Positions 26,420 through 35,237 of a DNA stretch of 54,822 bases are shown here, one piece after another; within the stretch, counting starts at the first letter, position 1, and each line of letters opens with the position of its first letter. A model generated the notes under the pieces. It had not been told where the DNA came from and did not search any database. It worked only from the letters and a program-made list of their open reading frames with translations. This DNA comes from Desulfobacteraceae bacterium (GTDB lineage: Bacteria > Desulfobacterota > Desulfobacteria > Desulfobacterales > Desulfosalsimonadaceae). A program made the translations under genes and the position numbers. The stretch covers positions 1 through 54,822 of the forward strand of contig JABZFM010000031.1 of the NCBI GenBank assembly GCA_014237465.1, given 5' to 3'.

Positions 26420-26533
26420 TTCTTTTTTCTTCCTTATTAATATTTTCTTTTATTTCAATATTTCTTATGATTTTTTATCTTTATTCATAAACTTCTATAC
26501 CACCTTGAATCGTGACTAATTAAAAATAAGAGT

Positions 26534-26551
26534 CAAACGTAGACTTGACCC
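26534..26551. repeat. 18-bp direct repeat copy (also at 13570-13587)
   Basis: CAAACGTAGACTTGACCC is identical in the two intergenic places 13 kb apart. The copy here lies 20 bp beyond the 3' end of the CPBP protease gene. A looser relative (GGGGTCAAACCTTGATTAT, opposite orientation) is at about 31690. Such motifs may be traces of transposon ends. Confidence 0.5.
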
Positions 26552-26571
26552 CAGTCTTCCTGTCCGAAGGC

Positions 26572-27450
26572 TCAACAATTTTTGCCTTTGCCGCTCACGA
26601 GATCCCGCGGCATCATCCGGCTTTCAGCATGGGAAATAACCTCTGTGACGGCACCTACTCTAGTGAACATAGCTTTTCGGTTGAACCAGACAACCAGAAC
26701 TGCGGCACCCACAAGAAGGTATGTATCGTAAGGCTGGGCGTCGGGCCAGATGGGATTCATAAGCTGAAAATGCATCAATGCAGGGAGTAGGATGCTACCA
26801 CGCGATGCATTAAATAAAGCGGTCACGATCAAGCTGATTGTAATCGTGCCTGCGAAGAACGGAGTGAATGACCAGGCACTCTGCTGAGTCCCGCTCAACA
26901 GGAATGCGGGCAGGTGCCAGAAACCCCAGATAACCCCAAGAAACAGCGCGGCCCAGATGGGCGCGAGCTTTCGTTGCAGCAGAGGCAGGGCGAGCCCCCG
27001 CCAGCCTAACTCCTCGATGGGCCCTTTGATCGAGGCAAGCCGCAGTGCTATGAGAAGTGACTGTAATGAGGGAAACGGAAACGGTTCCGTGAAGAGATTT
27101 CCCTTCCATGCAGATCCAACGTAAAAGATCAGGGGAATGCCGATGATCAGAAAGGCATACCAAAGCAGGGAGCAGCGCCAGAGCAACGTCCGTGCAAGAT
27201 AACGCCGTAAGCCGCTCGTGCCGGCTTTGTACATAACAATAATAAAAGCAGCGATTGCAGGTGCGTAGACCGCCAAGAAAAAGAGCGGATGGTCACCGGT
27301 TATCTGACCGAATATCGCTGTCATCTGATCCGGAAGAAAGATAAACAGAGCCAGGATTCCCCAGGCCAAACCGAAAGCCATAAGCAGAAATGGCACGAGG
27401 GAGATGAAGGGAATCTGCCCTCTGTTAGCGACTGATGAGTCTTTAATCAT
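26572..27450 (-). CDS. CPBP family intramembrane glutamic protease (CAAX protease-like)
   Basis: A 292-residue polytopic membrane protein with about seven or eight hydrophobic segments. The catalytic signature is complete: EExxxR as 'EELGWRG' (about 142-148) and FxxxH-like 'GVIWGFWHLPAF' (about 169-180), the residues of Rce1-type intramembrane proteases. Bacterial members often sit with regulators or bacteriocin genes. It is the last of three minus-strand genes (thioredoxin-like, serine hydrolase, this one) and starts 48 bp after the hydrolase stop. Confidence 0.85.
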   Translation of the reverse strand: MIKDSSVANRGQIPFISLVPFLLMAFGLAWGILALFIFLPDQMTAIFGQITGDHPLFFLAVYAPAIAAFIIVMYKAGTSGLRRYLARTLLWRCSLLWYAFLIIGIPLIFYVGSAWKGNLFTEPFPFPSLQSLLIALRLASIKGPIEELGWRGLALPLLQRKLAPIWAALFLGVIWGFWHLPAFLLSGTQQSAWSFTPFFAGTITISLIVTALFNASRGSILLPALMHFQLMNPIWPDAQPYDTYLLVGAAVLVVWFNRKAMFTRVGAVTEVISHAESRMMPRDLVSGKGKNC

Positions 27451-27498
27451 GATAAATTTCTCCTAATGTTTGACTTCATTACAAATCCGAAACCGGAT

Positions 27499-28827
27499 TC
27501 ATTTCCGGACGTCCGCCATAACGACCTCGGCCAGGCGAATCTCCATATCTTTAATTACCGGAGTGGAGTGATCAACGATACCAATGTCGGTATTGATCTG
27601 GAAGGCTACAGCAATGCCATATTCTGGATAATAACGAAGGCTGGAACAGTAGCCTGGTATCCAGGCGCCGTGACCATAAGTTGCGCCCAGGGGACCATTT
27701 TCTTGGATGCCAACCGCAATGCCGTATCGCATGTCGGGAGCTTCGCTGCTGATCGGCACTGACTGCAAAAGTGTTTCCAGATAGCGCCCCTCCATCGCGT
27801 GGCCCTCGAAAAGGGCCTTTGCCCACACTACTAAATCGTTCGGGTTACTGACTAATCCACCGCCGGTCCATTCAAGACCAGGATGCCAAGCCATAACGCC
27901 AGGCCGAAGGGTGGTTTTTGAAGGCAGATTGAATTCATTGTCCGGCGCCAGGTAACCTGCGGCAAGACCGGGCAGTTCAAAACAATCAGATGGCGTGGTC
28001 AGCCTAAGACGCAATGGCACAAGAAATCGCCGAGTGATCTCTTCGTAGTAGCTGTGTCCGGTTACCGTTTCGATAATCAGGCCAACGAGAATGTACCCGG
28101 TGTCACTATAACACCAACCTTCACCCGCTTTGAACAGGGGCGGTCGGTCCAGCACAAACGCGATCAGGGTTTCCGGCGGAAAAGGATTGGTGGTGGCGCG
28201 CCAGTTTTCGCGAAACGCCTGTATAAAGGGTTCCATATTAATATGATCTGCTATGCCGGAACTGTGGGTCAGAAGCTGGTGCAGCGTGATCATATCGTGA
28301 TTAGGCAGACGCGAAAACCACGGCCGATCACCAAGCCATTTCGATATGGGATCGTCGAGGCTCAATACACCTTCCTGCGCAAGCGCGACAACGGCCGCCC
28401 CTACAAAGGTTTTGCCGATACTCGCCGCAAGCATGCGCGATTTCGGCGTCATTGGAATCTTTAATTCAACGTCAGCCAGACCGGTCGCAACGACCTCGAC
28501 CGTTCCGTCGGGCAGAATGTAGGCGGCAGTTGCGCCCGGAAACTGGTATTGATCGTGAAGCGTTTCGAGTTCCGACTGAAATCGCGCCTTCAATGCCAGC
28601 GAGTTCGCGGGTGCGGGATGGTAGATCGCTGTCGCGAACATGAGGCCCAGCAAGTGATAAGCCACGGTTCCTTCAAAGCCGAATCCGGTGCCGAGATCCG
28701 CGTCGCCAAAGTCCTGCGTGGCGAATGCAGCACCACTACTCTCCATGCTCCAGCGGTCCTGGGCCTCCAGCGAGTGGGAGACTAATAAGATAACGAGGCC
28801 GATAACTACAGTTTGAGCATGTTTCAT
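27499..28827 (-). CDS. class C beta-lactamase-like serine hydrolase with a barrel-derived N-terminus
   Basis: A 442-residue exported protein. Residues 1-22 are a signal peptide. Residues about 24-60 ('GDADLGTGFGFEGTVAYHLL') look like the first hairpin of an outer-membrane barrel, which is foreign to this family. From about 75 it is a normal serine hydrolase: SxxK as SIGK (136-139), the Tyr motif 'YSDTGY' (about 227-232) and a C-terminal HGA/HxG ('YGHGAWIPGY'). Such proteins act on peptides, esters or D-amino-acid bonds rather than on drugs. It begins 2 bp after the thioredoxin-like gene, so the two are co-translated. I infer an old gene fusion at the N-terminus. Confidence 0.85.
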   Translation of the reverse strand: MKHAQTVVIGLVILLVSHSLEAQDRWSMESSGAAFATQDFGDADLGTGFGFEGTVAYHLLGLMFATAIYHPAPANSLALKARFQSELETLHDQYQFPGATAAYILPDGTVEVVATGLADVELKIPMTPKSRMLAASIGKTFVGAAVVALAQEGVLSLDDPISKWLGDRPWFSRLPNHDMITLHQLLTHSSGIADHINMEPFIQAFRENWRATTNPFPPETLIAFVLDRPPLFKAGEGWCYSDTGYILVGLIIETVTGHSYYEEITRRFLVPLRLRLTTPSDCFELPGLAAGYLAPDNEFNLPSKTTLRPGVMAWHPGLEWTGGGLVSNPNDLVVWAKALFEGHAMEGRYLETLLQSVPISSEAPDMRYGIAVGIQENGPLGATYGHGAWIPGYCSSLRYYPEYGIAVAFQINTDIGIVDHSTPVIKDMEIRLAEVVMADVRK

Positions 28828-28829
28828 GA

Positions 28830-29174
28830 TTAATCCTTTCTTTTAATCGAGAGTAGTGTCAAATTTTTAACAAGAACTTTTCTCGATACAACGCCTACAA
28901 TAAAATCTACTACCTTACCGTTGTTAAATAAGAGTATTGTTGGAATCTTTCGTACTCCGTATTGTTTGGATAGTTCTTCATATTCATCGATATCTATTTT
29001 GCAAAATTTAATATCATCCTTAAATTTAACAGTCATTTCTTTTATAATAGGGGCAATAATATGAGATGTTCCACACCATTCCGTTGAAAATTCAACAAGT
29101 ACAGGCTGTTTACTATTTAAAACTTCTTTTTGAAAATTTTCACTTGTTAAAATGTATATAGTAGATTTTTTCAT
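28830..29174 (-). CDS. thioredoxin-like protein with CGTS active site
   Basis: A 114-residue thioredoxin fold. The active-site turn is 'WCGTSHIIAP' (about 33-42), so the first Cys is kept but the second is Ser; the cis-Pro loop 'RKIPTILLF' is normal. A monothiol protein can trap or hold substrates or take part in glutathione-type exchange, but cannot do the classical dithiol reduction alone. It has no signal peptide. It is first in the minus-strand operon with the serine hydrolase (2 bp apart) and the CPBP protease, preceded by AGGA and a possible -24/-12 promoter. Confidence 0.88.
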   Translation of the reverse strand: MKKSTIYILTSENFQKEVLNSKQPVLVEFSTEWCGTSHIIAPIIKEMTVKFKDDIKFCKIDIDEYEELSKQYGVRKIPTILLFNNGKVVDFIVGVVSRKVLVKNLTLLSIKRKD

Positions 29175-29227
29175 TAATAATTTCCTGAAAGATTTTTTAA
29201 TTTTTATTCTCAGTTATTATGATATAT

Positions 29228-29244
29228 TCCAATATTTATGCCAA
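29228..29244 (-). promoter_or_regulatory. candidate sigma-54 (-24/-12) promoter for the thioredoxin-like operon
   Basis: On the minus strand TTGGCATAAATATTGGA resembles the TGGCAC-N5-TTGCA consensus: GG at -24 and TTGG at -12 with the required 10-nt spacing, but GG replaces the usual GC. The ATG of the thioredoxin-like gene is about 54 nt farther on. A sigma-54 activator gene lies directly upstream on the same strand. Prediction only. Confidence 0.4.
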
Positions 29245-29283
29245 AAACAAAAAAGCCGTTCGGATTACACTCCAAACGGCTTA
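29243..29283 (-). terminator. rho-independent terminator after the sigma-54 activator gene
   Basis: On the minus strand a stem AAGCCGTTTGGA...TCCGAACGGCTT with a 6-nt loop is followed by TTTTTTGTTTTT. It lies about 105 bp after the activator stop and before the thioredoxin-like gene, separating the two transcripts. Confidence 0.75.
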
Positions 29284-29388
29284 TATTATTAAACTTAAAT
29301 AAACTATTTAAACGATTTTAATACTTGAAAAAAATTACATCTCTTTTGATATATCAAAATTTATGTGAAATATCATAAATGATTAGAT

Positions 29389-31185
29389 TTAGCGGCGAAT
29401 ATTCAATTTCTTCAGTCTCGATACAAGAGTATTTTGATTTAAACCCAAAATCTTTGCGGCTCCCTTTTCTCCGCTGACTTGCCAGCGGGTTGATTCCAAT
29501 ACTTTTAGAATATGCGCTTTTTCTATTTCTTCCAGAGTGGTAAGATTTTGTGTTCCAGCCGGCATACTTTTCTGAGGCAGCCAGTCTCCCGCTTCAAGTC
29601 GTTTTCCCTGGCAAACAATCACCGCACGTTCGATTATATTTTCCAATTCCCGGATATTTCCAGGCCAGTCATAAGTTAACAGCCCATCCATCACTTTTTG
29701 CGGAATGATTTCGATCTTCCTCCCAATCTTTTTACAAAATTTTTTGATAAAATGATTTGCTAAAAAAGGAATATCTTCTTTGCGATCCCGAAGGGAAGGT
29801 ACCTTTATCGGAAAGACATTCAGCCGATAATAAAGGTCTTCGCGGAAAGTACTATTTTTGATTGCTTTTTCCAGATCACGATTTGTGGCTGCAATAATGC
29901 GAACGTCGACTTTAATCGTATGGGGGTTGCCAAGACGTTCAAATTCACCATCCTGTAAAACACGCAAAAGCTTAACCTGTAAATCCACTGGCAACTCACC
30001 AATCTCATCCAGAAAAATTGTTCCTCTGTCTGCCAGTTCAAAACGTCCGATTTTACGTGTGTAGGCCCCGGTAAACGCTCCTTTTTCATGACCAAACAGG
30101 TCGCTTTCGATGATATTTGCCGGTAAAGCGGCACAATTAATTTTGACTAATGGGCGGTCACAGCGCCCGCTAATATTATGAACTGCCCGAGAAATTAACT
30201 CCTTGCCGGTTCCGGTTTCTCCAAGAATTAACACCGTGGAATCGGTAGCCGCCACCTGTTCTACTTTTCCTAAAATATTTTTAAGCGCTTCACTTTTACC
30301 GATGATTTCTTCAAAATTATGGGTTAGTTTAATCTCATTTTGCAAATATAAATTTTCGTCTTCAAGCCGATTTTTTAACTTTTCTACTTCAGAAAGCGCC
30401 ATTTTAAGAGCATCTTCGGCGCGTTTACGATCAGTAATATCTATCACGGTGATAAGAAGAAAGTCGGCAGGTGCATCGCCATCATATAATAACGCCGGCC
30501 CACGTGAACATAATATGGTACGGCTTGATCCATCTTTTGCCAGCATATCAACATCCATCTCCGGTGATTTTTCTCCTTTAAAATCTTTTGCTAATTGTGC
30601 GGCAGCTTTTTCCCTTTGTTCCGCAACCACAAAATCCATTATATTCCTGCCGATAACTTCATTTTTTGAATAACCCAATACTTCTAAAAATTTGCTATTA
30701 ATTTCTGTAATGATACCATTCATATCCGTTATACAATTAAGAACAGTACTTTTTTCAAAGAGAAATTTATATTTTTTCTCTGAATCGCGCAGCGCCTGTT
30801 CTGCTTTCTTGCGTTCGGCAATATCTCTTAAAGTTACGTGAATTATTTCCTTGCCTTGCAAATGAACACTCGTAAGCAACACATCAACAGGAAAGACGTC
30901 TCCATTGATCCGCTGATGCAGCCATTCAAAGCTATTGCTGCCCTGCTCAATTGCTTTAGTAATACACTCTTTTTCTTGCTCATGAGAAAGACGACCATCG
31001 GGTTGTTTTTCAGGAGAAATGTCAGCAGGACGAAGACTTAATAACTGTTTTTTATCAGAACAACCAAACATCTTTACAGCAGCAGGATTACAATCAATGA
31101 AAACATACCCATCCAATAAAAGCATGGCGTCGTCTGAATGCTCAAACAGCAATCTAAACGTGCTTTCTTTTCCTTCGTTTTTCAT
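29389..31185 (-). CDS. sigma-54-dependent transcriptional activator with two PAS domains
   Basis: A 598-residue regulator. PAS domains occupy about 8-128 and 132-255 and are followed by a short coiled coil (255-285). The AAA+ domain (about 292-520) has Walker A 'GETGTGKE' (322-329), the sigma-54 contact loop GAFTGA (369-374), Walker B 'IFLDEIGE' and the arginine-finger region '[14 protein letters not shown]'. A Fis-type helix-turn-helix is at about 555-598. No receiver domain and no membrane segment are present, so it should sense a small molecule or redox state through PAS. Downstream on the same strand are a terminator and a candidate sigma-54 promoter. Confidence 0.93.
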   Translation of the reverse strand: MKNEGKESTFRLLFEHSDDAMLLLDGYVFIDCNPAAVKMFGCSDKKQLLSLRPADISPEKQPDGRLSHEQEKECITKAIEQGSNSFEWLHQRINGDVFPVDVLLTSVHLQGKEIIHVTLRDIAERKKAEQALRDSEKKYKFLFEKSTVLNCITDMNGIITEINSKFLEVLGYSKNEVIGRNIMDFVVAEQREKAAAQLAKDFKGEKSPEMDVDMLAKDGSSRTILCSRGPALLYDGDAPADFLLITVIDITDRKRAEDALKMALSEVEKLKNRLEDENLYLQNEIKLTHNFEEIIGKSEALKNILGKVEQVAATDSTVLILGETGTGKELISRAVHNISGRCDRPLVKINCAALPANIIESDLFGHEKGAFTGAYTRKIGRFELADRGTIFLDEIGELPVDLQVKLLRVLQDGEFERLGNPHTIKVDVRIIAATNRDLEKAIKNSTFREDLYYRLNVFPIKVPSLRDRKEDIPFLANHFIKKFCKKIGRKIEIIPQKVMDGLLTYDWPGNIRELENIIERAVIVCQGKRLEAGDWLPQKSMPAGTQNLTTLEEIEKAHILKVLESTRWQVSGEKGAAKILGLNQNTLVSRLKKLNIRR

Positions 31186-31300
31186 TATGCACCTCTAATT
31201 ATCTCCGCACTGAAAATAGTTTTTTGGCCAATCACGCCAATTCTTGGGCGCTTTCCAAGTACCCTATTAACTTATAAACTAATGTCCCTGAAACCCCCAT

Positions 31301-31444
31301 TTATTCAATTGGTCTTTTAAAATAATGCCAAACCCAATTTGTTGAAACAAATTCCCAACCATCTTTACCATATTTAGTTAATATTCTTGATGTTTTTTCT
31401 CCTCCACCCCATATAAATACACATTTATATTCATATTTTTGCAT
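31301..31444 (-). CDS. small DUF4177-like protein (47 aa)
   Basis: A 47-codon gene behind a perfect GGAGGT at 5-nt spacing from the ATG. The protein begins MQKYEYKCVFIWGGGEK, continues with 'KYGKDGWEFVSTN' and ends 'HYFKRPIE'. The 'YEYKCV...YGKDGWEFV' pattern and terminal 'FKRP' match DUF4177, a family of small beta proteins of unknown role found widely in bacteria. It lies 116 bp upstream of the sigma-54 activator on the same strand, so they may share a transcript. Confidence 0.75.
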   Translation of the reverse strand: MQKYEYKCVFIWGGGEKTSRILTKYGKDGWEFVSTNWVWHYFKRPIE

Positions 31445-31846
31445 TTATACCTCCTACGCGGATTTCCGGCGATTTCCGGGACGTCTTCAATTAACTGATT
31501 CCTGAGAAGTAACTCTGGAGAATTATACAGGAATATGCTATAAAAATCCATGTACAAGAAAACAAATCCCCAACAAAAGTTATTTGGTGTAGACAGTCAA
31601 TTATCCCCCGCGCTACGTAACCGCTTGAAATTTTCCTGGTCTTATTTTATTAGAAACGAAGTACTTCCAATTCTTTTAATAGCAGGAATGGGGTCAAACC
31701 TTGATTATATTATGTAAAAAGATTGTGGACCGGCACCGGTTTTTGGGGGGGGAGGTATCAAGGGATTCGGGCAACAGGGTGCTTCCCTCGATCGTTTTCT
31801 GATTTTTTCCGGTTTGTCTTTAATAATAAGAACCCGTTCAGCAAAT
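31445..31846. other. 402-bp intergenic region, no gene seen
   Basis: No coding signal is convincing. A GGGGTCAAACCTTGATTAT motif near 31689 recalls, in reverse orientation, the GACTTGACCC repeats at 13570 and 26534. A run of nine Gs is at about 31744-31753. The region ends at a REP-like unit. Confidence 0.4.
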
Positions 31847-31867
31847 GGTGCGTAAAACGCACCCTAC
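31847..31867 (-). repeat. GTAGGGTGCG REP-like hairpin
   Basis: GGTGCGTAAAACGCACC followed by CTAC is nearly identical to 11831-11851 (one base differs in the loop). The stem is GGTGCG/CGCACC and GTAG sits at the outer side on the minus strand. It is a single unit between two minus-strand genes. Confidence 0.7.
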
Positions 31868-32010
31868 AGGGGAATTGTCAAGGTCAACGACGGTGAGTTC
31901 GTCTTCATTCTTATGGATTGCATTGATCTGGCATGTGTCATTCGGCGGGTAAGGAATTCGGCCTAGGATGCAGGCTTTCCCTTCTACCTTCAACCTAAGC
32001 CCCTGATTTA

Positions 32011-32991
32011 TCAATATTTCCATACCGCCTCTTCATCAAAAAAATGATGAACAACCGCCTCGTATTGTTCCGGTGTGCGGGCTTTTTTGATTTTTTTTAA
32101 GGCTTTTTTGTTTTCCTTAAATGCCAGTGAAAAGCTCATCATCAGCCCTTTCATGCGGTCAATAATATGGGACGGTCCGTGCAGGACCCGGGTGTACTGA
32201 TTATAGAGGTCGTCATGAAAGGTTTTCATTTTCTCGATTTTGTTTGTAGTGGACTCTTTTCCGGTTTTAATGACCATTGGCAGATACGGGTCCACCAGTG
32301 CCCATCGGCCGATCATCCACCGGGTAATGGTGGGAAACCGTCCGGATAATCGATAAAAATCATCGGCAGTCCGGATATCCCCGTTATACACCACCGGATG
32401 TTTGCACATGGATAAACAGGTTTCAAATGCCTCTACATCCGGAATCCCTTCGTACATCTGTTTCCCGGTTCTTGGGTGGATAATGATCTCTTTCACAGGA
32501 TATTCGTTAAATACCGGTATCAGGGTAAAGAGTTCATCCTTGTGTTCCCGACCCAGGCGGGTTTTAATGGTCAGGTCCCCGTGAAGTTTCGGGATAGCCG
32601 TATCCAAAAATTGTCTGATTTTGTCCGTGTGCGGCAGCAGGCCGGAGCCGCGCTGTTTTCGTGCCACTTGGGGATACGGGCACCCTATGTTCCAGTTGAT
32701 GGTATCATACCCCATATCTGTCAGGTAATTTGCCAGAAGAACGAATCCTTCGGCCGATTTGCTTAAAATCTGGGGGATGACCGGCATACCGGTGTTGTTT
32801 TCAGGCAGCAGGCCTTTCACATATTTTCTGCGGATTTTGTTGGTGCCGATGCAGTTGATAAACGGGGCCACTGCCAGATCATAACCGTCAAAATGGTCGG
32901 CAAACGTGTTCCGGTATATATGGTCCGTCCCGCCCCGAATAGGTCCCATGTAGAGGATGGGCGTGTGGTGGTTGGTTGTTGTCGGTGTCAT
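32011..32991 (-). CDS. tRNA-dihydrouridine synthase
   Basis: A 326-residue FMN enzyme of the Dus family, which reduces uridines in tRNA D-loops with NADPH. The N-terminal 'LYMGPIRGGTDHIYRN' corresponds to the usual 'APMxGVTD' FMN-binding strand, and the active-site Cys is in 'NWNIGCPYPQVARKQRGSGLL' with the conserved K/R and GSG. 'KTRLG', 'IHPRTGKQMYEG' and 'VVYNGDI' follow in the normal order. It is closest in feel to the DusC-like branch, but subtype is not certain. It stands alone. Confidence 0.88.
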   Translation of the reverse strand: MTPTTTNHHTPILYMGPIRGGTDHIYRNTFADHFDGYDLAVAPFINCIGTNKIRRKYVKGLLPENNTGMPVIPQILSKSAEGFVLLANYLTDMGYDTINWNIGCPYPQVARKQRGSGLLPHTDKIRQFLDTAIPKLHGDLTIKTRLGREHKDELFTLIPVFNEYPVKEIIIHPRTGKQMYEGIPDVEAFETCLSMCKHPVVYNGDIRTADDFYRLSGRFPTITRWMIGRWALVDPYLPMVIKTGKESTTNKIEKMKTFHDDLYNQYTRVLHGPSHIIDRMKGLMMSFSLAFKENKKALKKIKKARTPEQYEAVVHHFFDEEAVWKY

Positions 32992-33048
32992 GACGTTTTT
33001 ATTAATTGATTAAAGCCGTTAACTTAATGGCATTGGTCCTTTTAATGG

Positions 33049-33119
33049 AGAATGTCGAATATCGAACAAGGAAGTAAGAGAAAATACATCGAAATTCGAT
33101 ATTCCCGGTTTGACATTCT
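33049..33119. repeat. 71-bp inverted repeat
   Basis: AGAATGTC (33049) pairs with GACATTCT (33112), and GAATATCGAA (33057) pairs with TTCGATATTC (33095), giving an interrupted stem with a 28-nt loop. It stands alone between the dus gene and the prfC-end element. Confidence 0.6.
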
Positions 33120-33144
33120 GCGGTTCATTTTTTTTAAATTTTAA

Positions 33145-33289
33145 AAAAGGCAACTCAACGATGCAGATTGTGTTCAAGAACAAGGCGCGAGCCGATGAAA
33201 AAGCGGAGCATACGAATGTATGTGAGCATTTTGAATTCGGCTCGCAACGCAGTCAATTGAATGCAAGATGCCCTGGTGAGTTGCCTTTT
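33145..33289. repeat. 145-bp MITE-like element with AAAAGGCAACTCA ends
   Basis: Perfect 13-bp terminal inverted repeats, AAAAGGCAACTCA at 33145-33157 and its complement at 33277-33289, enclose an inner palindrome CGAGCCGA/TTCGGCTCG. The right end overlaps the stop codon of prfC (TAA on the minus strand at 33288-33290), so the element is the natural 3' end of that gene. It has no coding capacity. Confidence 0.75.
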
Positions 33290-34874
33290 AGTTGACTTCA
33301 CGCGTTTTGTAAAAGGATACCTCCGGCCACTGCTCAATGCAGTAGTTAAGCTGCCATTCACTGGTGGTTAGAAAAGAAAGACAGCCTTCCGCGTCATGGG
33401 CCAGATTGTTCTTATATTTTTTTTCAAATTTCGCCATTTTTTTCCGGTCATCACAGGCAATCCATCGGGCCACATTGAACCCCACCGGTTCATAAATGGC
33501 ATCCACTCCGTACTCTGCCTTCAGGCGGGCCATGGTCACGTCAAACTGCAAAATGCCCACAGCGCCGAGAATATAATGATTTCCTGAAATCGGTTTGAAA
33601 AACTGGACCGCCCCTTCTTCAGACAGCTGAATCAGTCCTTTCTGGAGCTGTTTGGCTTTTAGCGGGTTTTTTAATATCACGCGTTGAAAATGTTCCGGCG
33701 CAAAATTCGGAATTCCGGAAAATTTTAAGGGCTCTTTTTCCGAAAACGTATCCCCGATTTTAATGGTTCCATGGTTGTGGATACCGATAATATCGCCGGG
33801 AAATGCTTGTTCCACGTTTTCCCGGTCCTGGGCCATGAATATGGTGGCATTGGCCAGGGTGATCTCTTTTCCGATCCGGTGGTGAAACACTTTCATCCCG
33901 CGGCTAAACTTTCCTGAGCAGATCCGGACAAACGCGATCCGGTCCCGGTGAGCCGGGTCCATGTTGGCCTGGATTTTAAAGGCAAATCCTGAAAACGGGC
34001 GTTCATATGGCGAAACATCCCGGGACACGGCGGCCCGCGGCCCGGGGTGGGGCGCCATTTCAACAAACGCATCCAGCATTTCCCGGACACCGAAATTATT
34101 AATGGCGCTGCCGAAAAACACCGGCGTCTGGCTGCCGTTTAAAAAATGTTCCAGTTCAAATGGGTTAGCGGCCCCTTCAAGCAGTTCAATATCTTCCCGT
34201 AGCTCGTCTGCCTGGCTTCCCAGCAGGCCGTCTAAGGTCGGATCGGATAGATCATCGATGACAACGCCGGCCTGGCCGAGTTTTTCCTGACCGGGTTCAA
34301 ATATATGCAGTTGCTTATGAAACAGATTGTAAACCCCTTTAAATCGCTTTCCCATGCCGATGGGCCAGGACAGGGGGGTGCATTCAATCTGGAGCTTGTC
34401 TTCGATATCATCGAGAATCTCAAGGGGTGCTAAGCCTTCCCGATCCAGTTTGTTGATGAATGTAATGATCGGGGTATTGCGCATCCGGCAGACTTCCATG
34501 AGCTTTTCCGTCTGGGGTTCCACGCCTTTGGCGCTGTCAATGACCATCAGGGCGCTGTCAACCGCTGTCAGCACCCGGTAGGTATCTTCGGAAAAATCCT
34601 GATGCCCCGGAGTGTCTAAAAGGTTAATTTCAAAGTCCCGGTAATTGAATTTCATGACCGATGAGGTCACGGAAATGCCCCGTTCCTTTTCAATGGCCAT
34701 CCAGTCGCTGGTGGCATGGCGCGCGGCTTTTCTTGCCTTGACGGACCCGGCCTGCTGGATGGCCCCGCCGAAAAGCAGAATTTTCTCCGTCAGTGTGGTC
34801 TTCCCTGCATCCGGATGGCTGATAATGCCGAACGTGCGTCTGCGTTTAATTTCTTTTTCGTGATAACGGTCCAT
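33288..34874 (-). CDS. prfC: peptide chain release factor 3 (RF3)
   Basis: A 528-residue translational GTPase that recycles RF1/RF2 after peptide release. The G domain starts at the N-terminus: G1 '[13 protein letters not shown]', the RF3-typical '[17 protein letters not shown]', G2 'GISVTSSVM', G3 '[12 protein letters not shown]', G4 'NKLDRE'. Domains II and III follow ('[25 protein letters not shown]'). Full length matches the family. The last four bases before and within the stop lie in a repeat element. No operon partner is seen. Confidence 0.95.
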   Translation of the reverse strand: MDRYHEKEIKRRRTFGIISHPDAGKTTLTEKILLFGGAIQQAGSVKARKAARHATSDWMAIEKERGISVTSSVMKFNYRDFEINLLDTPGHQDFSEDTYRVLTAVDSALMVIDSAKGVEPQTEKLMEVCRMRNTPIITFINKLDREGLAPLEILDDIEDKLQIECTPLSWPIGMGKRFKGVYNLFHKQLHIFEPGQEKLGQAGVVIDDLSDPTLDGLLGSQADELREDIELLEGAANPFELEHFLNGSQTPVFFGSAINNFGVREMLDAFVEMAPHPGPRAAVSRDVSPYERPFSGFAFKIQANMDPAHRDRIAFVRICSGKFSRGMKVFHHRIGKEITLANATIFMAQDRENVEQAFPGDIIGIHNHGTIKIGDTFSEKEPLKFSGIPNFAPEHFQRVILKNPLKAKQLQKGLIQLSEEGAVQFFKPISGNHYILGAVGILQFDVTMARLKAEYGVDAIYEPVGFNVARWIACDDRKKMAKFEKKYKNNLAHDAEGCLSFLTTSEWQLNYCIEQWPEVSFYKTREVN

Positions 34875-35182
34875 ATATGTGCGAATTACTCCTGTGGAAT
34901 TTTTTATTTAACAATCTGTGATGTCTGAAACCATCTTCTGATGTGATACACGCAAATTTACTAAAATCGGCATATGCTTTAACTGTCTTGAATAGTATGA
35001 AATATTTAAGAATAAGGAATTCAGGACGATTGAGAAGACATTATTTCAGGATTCGCACCGTATCAATATATAATGGGTTTGTAAAGAAGATAGTTGTGTA
35101 TAAGGGGATGTAAATTTGTGAGAAAATTTCAGGTAGTATGATTGCCTATTATCCAACCCTGTGAACATGGCGGATGGGATAT
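34875..35182. other. 308-bp gap upstream of prfC, nothing found
   Basis: This AT-rich stretch should contain the prfC promoter and the 3' boundary of the IPTL-CTERM transcript. I see no gene, repeat or convincing promoter hexamers. Confidence 0.4.
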
Positions 35183-35219
35183 CAAAAAAAACGGGCGGGG
35201 AAAGCCCGCCCGTTTTTTT
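35183..35219 (-). terminator. strong, probably bidirectional terminator
   Basis: ACGGGCGGG and CCCGCCCGT form a 9-bp GC-rich stem, extended by A-runs on the left and T-runs on the right, so a U-tract follows on both strands. It lies 19 bp after the stop of the IPTL-CTERM gene (minus strand). Confidence 0.9.
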
Positions 35220-35237
35220 CTGGAAATGCAAATTCAG

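Noticed and set aside
28830-29174. Classical dithiol thioredoxin
   Set aside because: The active site is CGTS, the second Cys is absent.
31838-32023. 61-residue minus-strand open frame
   Set aside because: Contains a REP-like hairpin and overlaps the dus gene end; chance frame.
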